Below are positions 1 to 6,032 of a stretch of 7,337 nucleotides of DNA, in pieces (the stretch's first letter is position 1; every line of letters starts with the position of its first letter). This DNA comes from Polaromonas sp. (GTDB lineage: Bacteria > Pseudomonadota > Gammaproteobacteria > Burkholderiales > Burkholderiaceae). The stretch lies in contig PNMH01000137.1 of NCBI GenBank assembly GCA_013823505.1, positions 1-7,337 of the forward strand, in the 5' to 3' direction. The position numbers and the translations under genes are program-made. The notes under the pieces were generated by a model that did no database searches, had not been told where the DNA came from, and was given only the letters and a program-made list of their open reading frames with translations.

Positions 1-1214
1 CCCAGGGCTGGAGCGTGCACCGCGAGTTCTATTACAACGACGCGGGCGTGCAGATCGCCACGCTCGGGACCTCCACCCACCTGCGCGCGCAGGGCTTCAA
101 GCCGGGTGACCCGCAGTGGCCCGAGAACGCCTACAACGGTGACTACATCGCCGACATCGCGGCCGATTTCCTGGCGAAGAAAACCGTCACAGCCGACGAC
201 CGCGCCTTCACCGCCAGTGGCGACATCAACGACCTCGACGGCATGCGCCAGTTCGCCGTGGCCTACCTGCGCCACGAACAAGACCTGGACTTGCTGGCCT
301 TCGCGGTGAAGTTCGACCACTACTACCTGGAGTCCAGCCTGTACACCAGCGGGCGGGTCGAGGCCACGGTGCAAAAGCTCATCGACGCCGGCAAGACCTA
401 CGAACAAGATGGCGCGCTCTGGCTCCGGAGCACCGACTATGGTGACGACAAGGACCGCGTGATGCGCAAGTCCGACGGCTCGTTCACCTATTTCGTGCCC
501 GATGTGGCATACCACATCAGCAAGTGGGAACGCGGCTTCACCAAGGTCATCAATATCCAGGGTACCGACCACCACGGCACCATTGCCCGCGTGCGCGCCG
601 GCTTGCAGGCGGCCAACGTGGGTATTCCCGCCGGCTACCCCGACTACGTGCTGCACACCATGGTGCGCGTGGTCAAAGGCGGCGAAGAGGTCAAGATCAG
701 CAAGCGCGCCGGCAGCTACGTGACGTTGCGCGACCTGATCGAGTGGACCAGCAAGGACGCGGTGCGGTTCTTCTTGCTCAGCCGCAAGCCCGACACCGAG
801 TACACCTTCGACGTGGACCTGGCGGTTCAGAAGAACAACGACAACCCGGTCTACTACGTGCAGTACGCGCACGCGCGCATCTGCTCGGTGCTGGCCAGCT
901 GGGGTGGCGACGTGGCCTCGTTGAAAGACGCCGACCTGTCCGCGCTGGACAGTGCGCCCGCCCAGGCCCTGATGCTGCTGCTGGCCAAGTACCCCGCCAT
1001 GCTGAGCGACGCTGCGCGCGACCTCGCCCCGCACGACGTGACCTTCTACTTGCGCGAACTGGCCGCGAGTTACCACAGCTATTACGACGCCGAGCGCATC
1101 TTGGTGGACGATCTGGCGGTCAAGACGGCACGCCTCGCGCTGGTCGCTGCCACCGCGCAGGTGTTGCACAATGGTTTGGCTGTGCTGGGCGTCGGTGCCC
1201 CGCAAAAAATGTGA
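1..1214 (+). CDS. argS: Arginyl-tRNA synthetase (ArgS), 3' part, start outside window
   Basis: This cytoplasmic class I aminoacyl-tRNA synthetase charges tRNA-Arg with arginine using ATP. About 403 C-terminal residues are visible; the reading frame is open from base 3, reads [17 protein letters not shown], and ends at TGA 1212-1214. The N-terminal tRNA-contact domain and the HIGH motif lie upstream of the window; the family is usually about 550-590 residues. Seen in order are the catalytic-domain segment [16 protein letters not shown], then GTDHHG (561-578), then a KMSKS-equivalent KISKR (693-707) followed by [13 protein letters not shown]. The C-terminal DALR anticodon-binding helical domain starts around [16 protein letters not shown]. 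The GTG at 15 is an internal valine, not the start, because family sequence continues upstream of it. The stop overlaps the next gene's ATG by one base, which suggests co-transcription and translational coupling. Confidence 0.97.
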   Translation, partial: QGWSVHREFYYNDAGVQIATLGTSTHLRAQGFKPGDPQWPENAYNGDYIADIAADFLAKKTVTADDRAFTASGDINDLDGMRQFAVAYLRHEQDLDLLAFAVKFDHYYLESSLYTSGRVEATVQKLIDAGKTYEQDGALWLRSTDYGDDKDRVMRKSDGSFTYFVPDVAYHISKWERGFTKVINIQGTDHHGTIARVRAGLQAANVGIPAGYPDYVLHTMVRVVKGGEEVKISKRAGSYVTLRDLIEWTSKDAVRFFLLSRKPDTEYTFDVDLAVQKNNDNPVYYVQYAHARICSVLASWGGDVASLKDADLSALDSAPAQALMLLLAKYPAMLSDAARDLAPHDVTFYLRELAASYHSYYDAERILVDDLAVKTARLALVAATAQVLHNGLAVLGVGAPQKM

Positions 1215-1903
1215 TGACGAAACAAGCGATGAAAAAGAAACCTGCCAAGACCTCAAGCTCGCTCGGCGGCACCCTGATCGGCTTCGTGGTGGGCCTGCTG
1301 GTGGGGCTGGGCGTGGCGCTGGCCGTGGCGGTCTACGTCACCCGCGTGCCGATTCCTTTTGTCGACCGCAACGTGTCGCGCAACGCCGGCCAGGACGCCC
1401 TGGAGGCCGAGCGCAACAAAGGCTGGAACCCCAACAAGGCCTTGAACGGTGACGTGGCCGCCCCGGCGCCCGCACCCGCCGCACCGCCCGAAGCCGCGGG
1501 CGCGATCGTGGTGCCGCCGGCCGACGGCAAGGGCCTGCCTCCAGCACCGGCCGCGGCCACCCGGCCAACAGCCGATCCGTTGGGCGACCTCGCGCAGTCC
1601 AAGCTGGGCCAGGCGCCGGCTGCGGCCGCTGGCGCCGCTGCCACACCGCCCGCTCCCGGCGCGGACCCGTTCACTTACTTCGTGCAGGCCGGCGCTTTCC
1701 GCACGCCAGCAGACGCCGAAACACAGCGTGCCAAGCTGGCCATGCTGGGCATCAACGCCGAGGTGAGTGAGCGCGAACAGTCGGGCCGAACCGTGTACCG
1801 CGTGCGCGTGGGACCGTTCAACCAGAAGGCCCTGGCCGACCTCACGCAGGAGCAGCTGGAAGTCAACGGCGTCGAAGCGGCGTTGGTGCGCGTCCAGCGC
1901 TGA
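1214..1903 (+). CDS. SPOR domain membrane protein, FtsN-like
   Basis: The 229-residue product has FtsN-like architecture. A short basic cytoplasmic tail (KKKPAK) precedes one membrane segment at about residues 20-42 and the juxtamembrane motif VPIPFVDRN. An Ala/Pro-rich, probably disordered linker spans about 75-150. A C-terminal SPOR domain at about 152-229 opens with FTYFVQAGAF and contains the YRVRVGPF repeat. SPOR domains bind septal peptidoglycan stripped of stem peptides, so a role at the division site in the periplasm is inferred. The protein has no cysteine, so it is not itself a DsbA substrate. I chose ATG 1214, which overlaps the argS stop. GTG 1211 is in frame just before it and ATG 1229 is an alternative; none has a clear Shine-Dalgarno, so coupling to argS is likely. 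FtsN orthology is plausible but not proven, because several SPOR paralogues usually coexist in one genome. Confidence 0.9.
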   Translation: MTKQAMKKKPAKTSSSLGGTLIGFVVGLLVGLGVALAVAVYVTRVPIPFVDRNVSRNAGQDALEAERNKGWNPNKALNGDVAAPAPAPAAPPEAAGAIVVPPADGKGLPPAPAAATRPTADPLGDLAQSKLGQAPAAAAGAAATPPAPGADPFTYFVQAGAFRTPADAETQRAKLAMLGINAEVSEREQSGRTVYRVRVGPFNQKALADLTQEQLEVNGVEAALVRVQR

Positions 1904-1965
1904 TGCCAGGTGGCAGGCGGGTCGGGAACTTATCCCCGCCGCACCAGCCCCAAGCCAATCCACAC

Positions 1966-1971
1966 AAGGAG
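1966..1971 (+). promoter_or_regulatory. Ribosome-binding site of dsbA
   Basis: AAGGAG lies 9 bases before ATG 1981 and fixes the dsbA start. The upstream in-frame ATG at 1903 overlaps the SPOR gene stop and would add 26 residues ahead of an otherwise complete signal peptide, so it is rejected. Confidence 0.85.
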
Positions 1972-1980
1972 TCTGATTTC

Positions 1981-2628
1981 ATGCAACGTCGCGATTTTTC
2001 CCGGTCCCTGCTGGCGGCCGGTACCACCGCCCTGGCCGCCACCGGTGGTCTCGTCACCCCCGCCTTCGCCCAGCGCGTCGGGCCGAAGGAAGGCACAGAT
2101 TTCGTGCGCCTGAGCCCCACGGCGCCGGTGGAGAGCCCGGCCAGCCAGGTCGAAGTGGTGGAGTTCTTTGCTTACAGCTGCATCCACTGCTTCAATTTCG
2201 AGCCCATCTTCGATGAGTGGCTGAAGAAGCAGCCCGCCAGCGTGAATGTGCGCCGCATGCCGGTGGCCTTCAGTCCCGCCTTTGTGCCGATGCAGCGCCT
2301 GTACTTCACGCTCGAAAACATGAAGCTGGTGGAGCGCCTGCACAGCAAGGTGTTCCAGGCGATCCACGTGGACCGCCTGCAGCTCACCACCCAGCCGGCC
2401 ATCACGGCCTGGATTGAAAAGCAGGGCGGTGTGGACATGGCCCGATTCAACGCCTTCTACAACGGTGCTGCCGCCGGCCTGGCCACCAAGGCCACCCAGC
2501 TGCAGGACGCCTACAAGGTGGAAGGCACGCCGTCGCTGGGTGTGGCTGGTCGGTACTACGTCAACGGGCAGGGTCCGCGCACGCTGGTGGTTGCCGACGC
2601 GCTGATTGCCGAGGCCCGCAAAGGCTGA
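1981..2628 (+). CDS. dsbA: Periplasmic thiol:disulfide interchange protein DsbA
   Basis: DsbA donates disulfide bonds to newly exported proteins and is reoxidised by membrane DsbB. The product has 215 residues, typical for the family. The N-terminus is a signal peptide: QRRDFSRSLL, then a hydrophobic stretch, with likely cleavage after AFA at residue 30. The paired arginines followed by xF resemble a twin-arginine (Tat) motif. The thioredoxin-like domain follows, with VVEFFAYSCIHC carrying the redox pair C67-I-H-C70 (E. coli has CPHC). A helical insertion comes next, then the cis-proline loop T183-P184-S. C67 and C70 are the only cysteines, as expected for a simple oxidase. The CIHC dipeptide and Thr before cis-Pro will shift redox potential and substrate handling relative to CPHC/VP of E. 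coli DsbA. It lies 77 bases after the SPOR gene with no convincing terminator between, and just before a strong terminator, so it is the last gene of the argS unit. Confidence 0.95.
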   Translation: MQRRDFSRSLLAAGTTALAATGGLVTPAFAQRVGPKEGTDFVRLSPTAPVESPASQVEVVEFFAYSCIHCFNFEPIFDEWLKKQPASVNVRRMPVAFSPAFVPMQRLYFTLENMKLVERLHSKVFQAIHVDRLQLTTQPAITAWIEKQGGVDMARFNAFYNGAAAGLATKATQLQDAYKVEGTPSLGVAGRYYVNGQGPRTLVVADALIAEARKG

Positions 2629-2647
2629 GTGGCTCTTTGCCCAGAAA

Positions 2648-2680
2648 AAAGAAAAAGCCCGCACCGCGGGCTTTTTCTTT
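2648..2680 (+). terminator. Intrinsic terminator after dsbA
   Basis: A perfect 15-bp inverted repeat, AAAGAAAAAGCCCGC / GCGGGCTTTTTCTTT, flanks a 3-base ACC loop, 19 bases after the dsbA stop. The GC core (GCCCGC/GCGGGC) is followed by TTTTTCTTT on the + strand, the classic Rho-independent layout. The mirrored A-tract on the 5' side means the structure would also terminate transcription on the opposite strand. It separates the argS-SPOR-dsbA unit from lptA. Confidence 0.93.
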
Positions 2681-2784
2681 GGCGCTCGTGCATGGCGCGG
2701 CCGGCTTCGCGCAACTTCTTGAATCGATGCAAGAAAAGACACCGTAAAGGAGGCGAGACACCCGTTCAGCGCGCATCACGTCGT

Positions 2785-2790
2785 TACAAT
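2785..2790 (+). promoter_or_regulatory. Probable sigma-70-type -10 box for lptA-lptB-rpoN
   Basis: TACAAT matches five of six bases of the TATAAT consensus and lies 47 bases before the lptA ATG, downstream of the dsbA terminator. No good TTGACA-like -35 is seen 15-19 bases upstream, so the promoter may be weak or activator-dependent. Transcription would be expected to start near 2797, after the alternative ATG at 2793, which supports ATG 2838 as the lptA start. Confidence 0.4.
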
Positions 2791-2837
2791 GAATGCAAGT
2801 TTCGTGCCCTTCAATCCCCCCGCCGTTCCCCACCCCC

Positions 2838-3452
2838 ATGCGCCTTCGCCAACCCCTGCTTCTGACCGGCTGCCTCCTGGCCGGCCTGTTGTTCGCCGCC
2901 GCAGCGCAGGCTGAAAAGGCCGATCGCAACCTGCCGCTCAACGCCGAGGCCGATGCGCTGCGTTACGACGACGCCCGCCAGACCAGCATCTTCACCGGCA
3001 ACGTGGTCATCACCAAGGGCACCATCGTCATCCGCGGCGCCAAGGTCGAGGTGCGCCAGGACGCGCAAGGCAACCAGTTCGGCGTCGTCAACGGCAGCCC
3101 GGGCTTCTTCCGCCAGAAGCGCGACGGAGTGGACGAGTTCATCGAAGGCACGGCACAGCGGATCGAGTACGACAGCCAGGCCGACACCGTGCGCTTCGTG
3201 GGTGACGCCGTGCTCAAGCGTTTCAAGGGCACCCAGCTCAACGACGAAACCACCGGCAGCGTGATCGTCTACAACAACACCAGCGACGTGTTCACGGTGG
3301 ACGGTGGCGTGGCCAACCGCACCGCCAGCAACCCCACCGGCCGTGTGCGCGCCATGCTCACGCCCGTGCCCAAGGACGGCGCACCCGCCGCCACGCCGGC
3401 GCCGCCGGCCAATCTGCGTCCCAGCAATCAGCTTGGCGAGGGACCGAAGTGA
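2838..3452 (+). CDS. lptA: Lipopolysaccharide transport periplasmic protein LptA
   Basis: LptA forms the periplasmic part of the Lpt bridge that carries lipopolysaccharide from the inner-membrane LptBFGC complex to LptDE in the outer membrane. The 204-residue product starts with a Sec signal peptide ([19 protein letters not shown]) and likely cleavage after residue 25 (AQA). An OstA/LptA beta-jellyroll domain follows at about residues 33-150, with recognisable strands [51 protein letters not shown] and DVFTVDGG. The tail is Pro/Ala-rich and probably flexible. ATG 2838 is preferred over in-frame ATG 2793, which would put a Pro/Ser-rich leader ahead of the signal peptide and probably lies upstream of the transcript start. 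No Shine-Dalgarno precedes 2838; the leader is C-rich. The lptA stop overlaps the lptB start by 4 bases. lptC is not the preceding gene. Confidence 0.94.
   Translation: MRLRQPLLLTGCLLAGLLFAAAAQAEKADRNLPLNAEADALRYDDARQTSIFTGNVVITKGTIVIRGAKVEVRQDAQGNQFGVVNGSPGFFRQKRDGVDEFIEGTAQRIEYDSQADTVRFVGDAVLKRFKGTQLNDETTGSVIVYNNTSDVFTVDGGVANRTASNPTGRVRAMLTPVPKDGAPAATPAPPANLRPSNQLGEGPK
3438..3443 (+). promoter_or_regulatory. Ribosome-binding site of lptB
   Basis: GAGGGA, inside the last lptA codons, lies 5 bases before GTG 3449. This favours GTG 3449 over ATG 3458, which would be 14 bases away. Confidence 0.6.
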
Positions 3453-4252
3453 CGGCGATGCCAGCGGCCAAGGCCGTGAGTCCGCGCAAGCGCCCGGCGC
3501 CCGCCCCCGAGATCAGTCGCCTGGAGGCCCAAGGCCTGCAAAAGGCCTACGGCAGCCGCAAGGTCGTCAAGGACGTGTCGCTGGCGGTCTTCAAGGGTGA
3601 AGTGGTGGGCCTGCTGGGCCCCAACGGCGCGGGCAAGACCACGTCCTTCTACATGTTGGTGGGTCTGCTGCGCTCGGACGCCGGGCAGATCCTGCTCGAC
3701 GGCCAGGCCATCCAGGACCTGCCGATCCACCGCCGCGCCCGACTGGGCCTGGGCTACCTGCCGCAAGAGGCGTCGATCTTCCGCAAACTCAACGTGGCCG
3801 ACAACGTGCGCGCCGTGCTGGAGCTGCAAGAAGACGAGTCGGGCAAGACCCTGAGCAAATCCGCCATCGAGGCCCGGCTCGACGAACTGCTCAAGGACCT
3901 GCACGTGGATCACCTGCGCGATTCGCCCGCACCGGCCTTGTCCGGCGGTGAGCGCCGTCGGGTCGAGATTGCGCGGGCGCTCGCCACCAACCCGCGTTTC
4001 ATCCTGCTCGACGAGCCCTTCGCCGGTATTGACCCGATCGCGGTGATCGAGATCCAGCGCATCATCGGTTTCCTTAAGTCGCGCGGCATCGGCGTGCTCA
4101 TCACCGACCACAACGTTCGCGAGACCTTGGGTATCTGCGACCGCGCATACATCATCAACGACGGGCATGTGCTCACCAGCGGCACACCGGCCGAGATCGT
4201 GGAAAACGCAGATGTCCGCCGGGTGTACCTCGGCGAACACTTTCGCATGTGA
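3449..4252 (+). CDS. lptB: Lipopolysaccharide export ABC transporter ATP-binding protein LptB
   Basis: LptB is the cytoplasmic ATPase that, with membrane subunits LptF/LptG (not in this window), extracts lipopolysaccharide from the inner membrane. The 267-residue product shows all ABC signatures: Walker [10 protein letters not shown] at 57-65, Q-loop LPQEASIF with Q106, signature LSGGERRR from 164, Walker B ILLDEP with catalytic E189, D-loop AGID, and switch histidine H221 in ITDHNVRET. The C-terminus [12 protein letters not shown] is characteristic of LptB rather than of other ABC ATPases such as LivF-type. It is about 25 residues longer than E. coli LptB because of a basic, Pro/Ala-rich N-terminal extension (residues 1-22). 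The GTG start overlaps the lptA stop as GTGA (3449-3452), so the two are translationally coupled. ATG 3458 is an alternative start. Confidence 0.96.
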   Translation: MTAMPAAKAVSPRKRPAPAPEISRLEAQGLQKAYGSRKVVKDVSLAVFKGEVVGLLGPNGAGKTTSFYMLVGLLRSDAGQILLDGQAIQDLPIHRRARLGLGYLPQEASIFRKLNVADNVRAVLELQEDESGKTLSKSAIEARLDELLKDLHVDHLRDSPAPALSGGERRRVEIARALATNPRFILLDEPFAGIDPIAVIEIQRIIGFLKSRGIGVLITDHNVRETLGICDRAYIINDGHVLTSGTPAEIVENADVRRVYLGEHFRM

Positions 4253-4322
4253 TGGAAAGCATCCGCTTGCCGCACGGCTGTGCAGTTTCACCGGCGCGAG
4301 GCGTCCCATTCAGGGCTCCCGA

Positions 4323-4388
4323 GGATCCGGCTTTGCCGGTCCCAGGGTGCGCCCCCCTGGGGGGGACGCGCGCAGCGCGGCGGGGGGG
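4323..4388 (+). repeat. GC-rich palindromic (REP-like) element between lptB and rpoN
   Basis: The 142-base lptB-rpoN spacer contains stacked short inverted repeats: CCGGC-TTT-GCCGG (4327-4339), CCCAGGG/CCCTGGG (4341-4347 with 4355-4361), C6-T-G7 (4352-4365) and CGCGC-GCA-GCGCG (4367-4379). A second G-run follows at 4382-4388. Intergenic mosaics of this style (CCGGCTTTGCCGG, then C-run/G-run, then a GCGCAGCGC core, then a G-run) are something I recall as scattered in Comamonadaceae genomes, so I read it as a dispersed repeat. That identity was not checked by search. There is no T-tract, so it is not a standard terminator, though the structure could attenuate read-through or stabilise the upstream lptAB mRNA. 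The first 70 bases of the spacer (4253-4322) show nothing I can name. Confidence 0.6.
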
Positions 4389-4391
4389 AGG
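4387..4391 (+). promoter_or_regulatory. Putative ribosome-binding site of rpoN, embedded in the G-run
   Basis: GGAGG lies only 3 bases before GTG 4395, closer than the usual 5-9. It is the end of a G-rich run (4382-4391) that could pair with the C-run at 4352-4357. An alternative is initiation at the same GTG using the upstream part of the G-run. Confidence 0.5.
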
Positions 4392-4394
4392 CCT

Positions 4395-6032
4395 GTGAAA
4401 CAAGGCCTGTCACTCCGTGTCTCGCAGCACCTGGCGCTCACGCCCCAGCTGCAGCAATCCATCCGCCTGCTGCAGCTCTCCACGCTGGAGATGGCGCAGG
4501 AAGTTGAGCAGATGCTCGACGAGAACCCGTTCCTGGAACGCTCCGAAGACGCCGCCGACCGCGAAACCTTCGGGCTGGAGCAGACCGATGTGCCGGTGAG
4601 CGCAGGCGAGCAGATTGCCGAGGCCTCGGTGGGGCCAGACCTGACCGAAGCGCCGGGCCCGATGCTCTCCAGCACCGAATCCAGCAGCAGCACCAGCGAC
4701 ACCGGCGAAAGCGACGCCATCGAGGGCAAGCTCGACGGCGCCACCCCGGTGGAAGAAAGCTGGGAAGGCGACGGCACGGTGGAGATGGCGCCGGACGACA
4801 GCGAGTGGGGTGGCGACGCGCCCGCGCGCAACAACAATGGATCGGGCGATGACGACACCGCGAGCGCGGCCGATCTCGCCCGCGCCCACGTCAGCCTGCA
4901 GGATTTCCTGCACGACCAGGCGCGCTGCCTGCGCCTCTCCGACGAAGACCGCGCCGCGCTGTATTTCCTGATCGAATCGCTCAGCGACGACGGCTACATC
5001 GAAGACACATTGGCCACGCTGGCCGCTGCCTGGCAGTCCCTGTCGGGTCCGATGGAGACGGACGATCCGAACGAAGGGCTGGAAGAGCGCGAAGCCCTGG
5101 AGCAGCGCCTGGCCATGGCCCTGCAGCTGCTGCAACACATGGAGCCCGCTGGCGTGGGCGCGCGCAACCTCGCCGAATGCTTGCGCCTGCAGATCCTGGA
5201 AATGCGCAACACGCCTGAAGCGCGCGCAGCCCTGGCCATCTGTGGCCAGTCCATGGAGCTGGTGGCCAAGCGCGATGTGAAGCGCCTGTGCAACCTGTGC
5301 GGTCTGGACGACGAGACCGCGCGCGCCGCGCTCGGACTCATTGCCCGGCTGGAGCCCAAGCCAGGCCGCCGTTTCGTGGATGTGGAGCGCAACGTGGTCG
5401 TGCCCGACGTGCTGGTCACCCGCGCCGGCCGCGGCTTCAAGGTGCTGCTCAACCCCGAAGTGATGCCGCGTCTGCGCGTGCACGACGTGTACGCCAGCGC
5501 CATGCGCCAGAACCGCGGCGGGCGCGACAACGGCGGAGAGGCCGGTCATGCCGCCATGCAGCAGCGCCTGCAGGAGGCTCGCTGGTTCATCAAGAACATC
5601 CAGCAGCGCTTCGACACCATCCTGCGCGTGTCCAGCGCCATCGTCGAGCGCCAGCGCAACTTCTTCATGCACGGTGAACTCGCCATGCGCCCGCTGGTGC
5701 TGCGCGAGATCGCCGACGAGCTTGGCCTGCACGAGTCCACCATCAGCCGCGTGACCACCGCCAAGTACATGTCCACGCCGTTCGGCACCTACGAGCTCAA
5801 GTACTTCTTCGGCTCGTCGCTGGGCACCGAGACCGGTGGCAACGCATCCAGCACGGCGGTGCGCGCGTTGCTCAAACAATTCATCGCCGCCGAAGAAGCC
5901 GCCAAACCGCTGTCGGACAACCAGCTCTCTGATCTGCTGCGCGAGCAGGGCATCGAGTGCGCGCGCCGCACGGTGGCGAAATACCGCGAAGCGCTGCGCA
6001 TCGCACCGGCCAATCTCCGTAAGTCTCTGTGA
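4395..6032 (+). CDS. rpoN: RNA polymerase sigma-54 factor RpoN
   Basis: RpoN directs RNA polymerase to -24/-12 promoters and needs AAA+ enhancer-binding proteins to open them; typical targets are nitrogen, motility and carbon-source genes. The 545-residue product contains region I at residues 1-48 (MKQGLSLRVSQHLALTPQLQ..., Gln/Leu-rich, for activator contact). An acidic, Ser-rich region II follows at about 49-160, then the core-binding domain from about 163. A helix-turn-helix lies at about 436-455 (LREIADELGLHESTISRVT), and the diagnostic RpoN box ARRTVAKYRE sits at 523-532. Start GTG 4395 is chosen because region I begins there; longer in-frame starts run through the spacer and into lptB with no family resemblance. 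The protein is longer than E. coli RpoN (477), mainly through region II. The lptB-rpoN adjacency matches E. coli. The stop overlaps the next gene by 4 bases. Confidence 0.97.
   Translation: MKQGLSLRVSQHLALTPQLQQSIRLLQLSTLEMAQEVEQMLDENPFLERSEDAADRETFGLEQTDVPVSAGEQIAEASVGPDLTEAPGPMLSSTESSSSTSDTGESDAIEGKLDGATPVEESWEGDGTVEMAPDDSEWGGDAPARNNNGSGDDDTASAADLARAHVSLQDFLHDQARCLRLSDEDRAALYFLIESLSDDGYIEDTLATLAAAWQSLSGPMETDDPNEGLEEREALEQRLAMALQLLQHMEPAGVGARNLAECLRLQILEMRNTPEARAALAICGQSMELVAKRDVKRLCNLCGLDDETARAALGLIARLEPKPGRRFVDVERNVVVPDVLVTRAGRGFKVLLNPEVMPRLRVHDVYASAMRQNRGGRDNGGEAGHAAMQQRLQEARWFIKNIQQRFDTILRVSSAIVERQRNFFMHGELAMRPLVLREIADELGLHESTISRVTTAKYMSTPFGTYELKYFFGSSLGTETGGNASSTAVRALLKQFIAAEEAAKPLSDNQLSDLLREQGIECARRTVAKYREALRIAPANLRKSL

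Noticed and set aside
693..707. KISKR instead of KMSKS in ArgS as a catalytic defect
   Set aside because: ArgS enzymes tolerate degenerate KMSKS motifs, and the surrounding [13 protein letters not shown] context is intact, so this is normal variation.
524..1213. Upstream extension of the SPOR reading frame through argS
   Set aside because: The frame is open by chance in GC-rich DNA. The translation is Arg-rich nonsense, and membrane-protein features begin only after ATG 1214.
1916..1940. Inverted repeat GGCGGG...CCCGCC between the SPOR gene and dsbA, a possible terminator
   Set aside because: It has only a 6-bp stem with a 13-base loop and no T-tract, which is too weak to call in DNA of this GC content.
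2746..2753. Strong Shine-Dalgarno-like AAAGGAGG in the dsbA-lptA spacer, a possible hidden small gene
   Set aside because: No ATG, GTG, TTG or CTG occurs within about 15 bases downstream, and it probably lies upstream of the lptA transcription start.
2629..2865. Small + strand frame of 78 codons between dsbA and lptA
   Set aside because: It starts at a GTG touching the dsbA stop with no ribosome-binding site, and it translates through the terminator hairpin and into lptA. Its composition is low-complexity and basic.
2862..2873. LTGC in the LptA signal peptide as a lipoprotein lipobox
   Set aside because: The cysteine is at residue 12, leaving too short a hydrophobic region. A normal AQA signal peptidase I site follows at residue 25, and LptA is a soluble periplasmic protein.
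3428..4309. Open frame of 293 codons on the - strand opposite lptB
   Set aside because: It is antisense to an ABC ATPase with every catalytic motif intact, and no domain is visible in its translation.
4410..5879. Open frame of 489 codons on the - strand opposite rpoN
   Set aside because: It is antisense to a well-conserved sigma-54 gene. Its His/Ala/Gly-rich composition is typical of a shadow frame and it has no start context.
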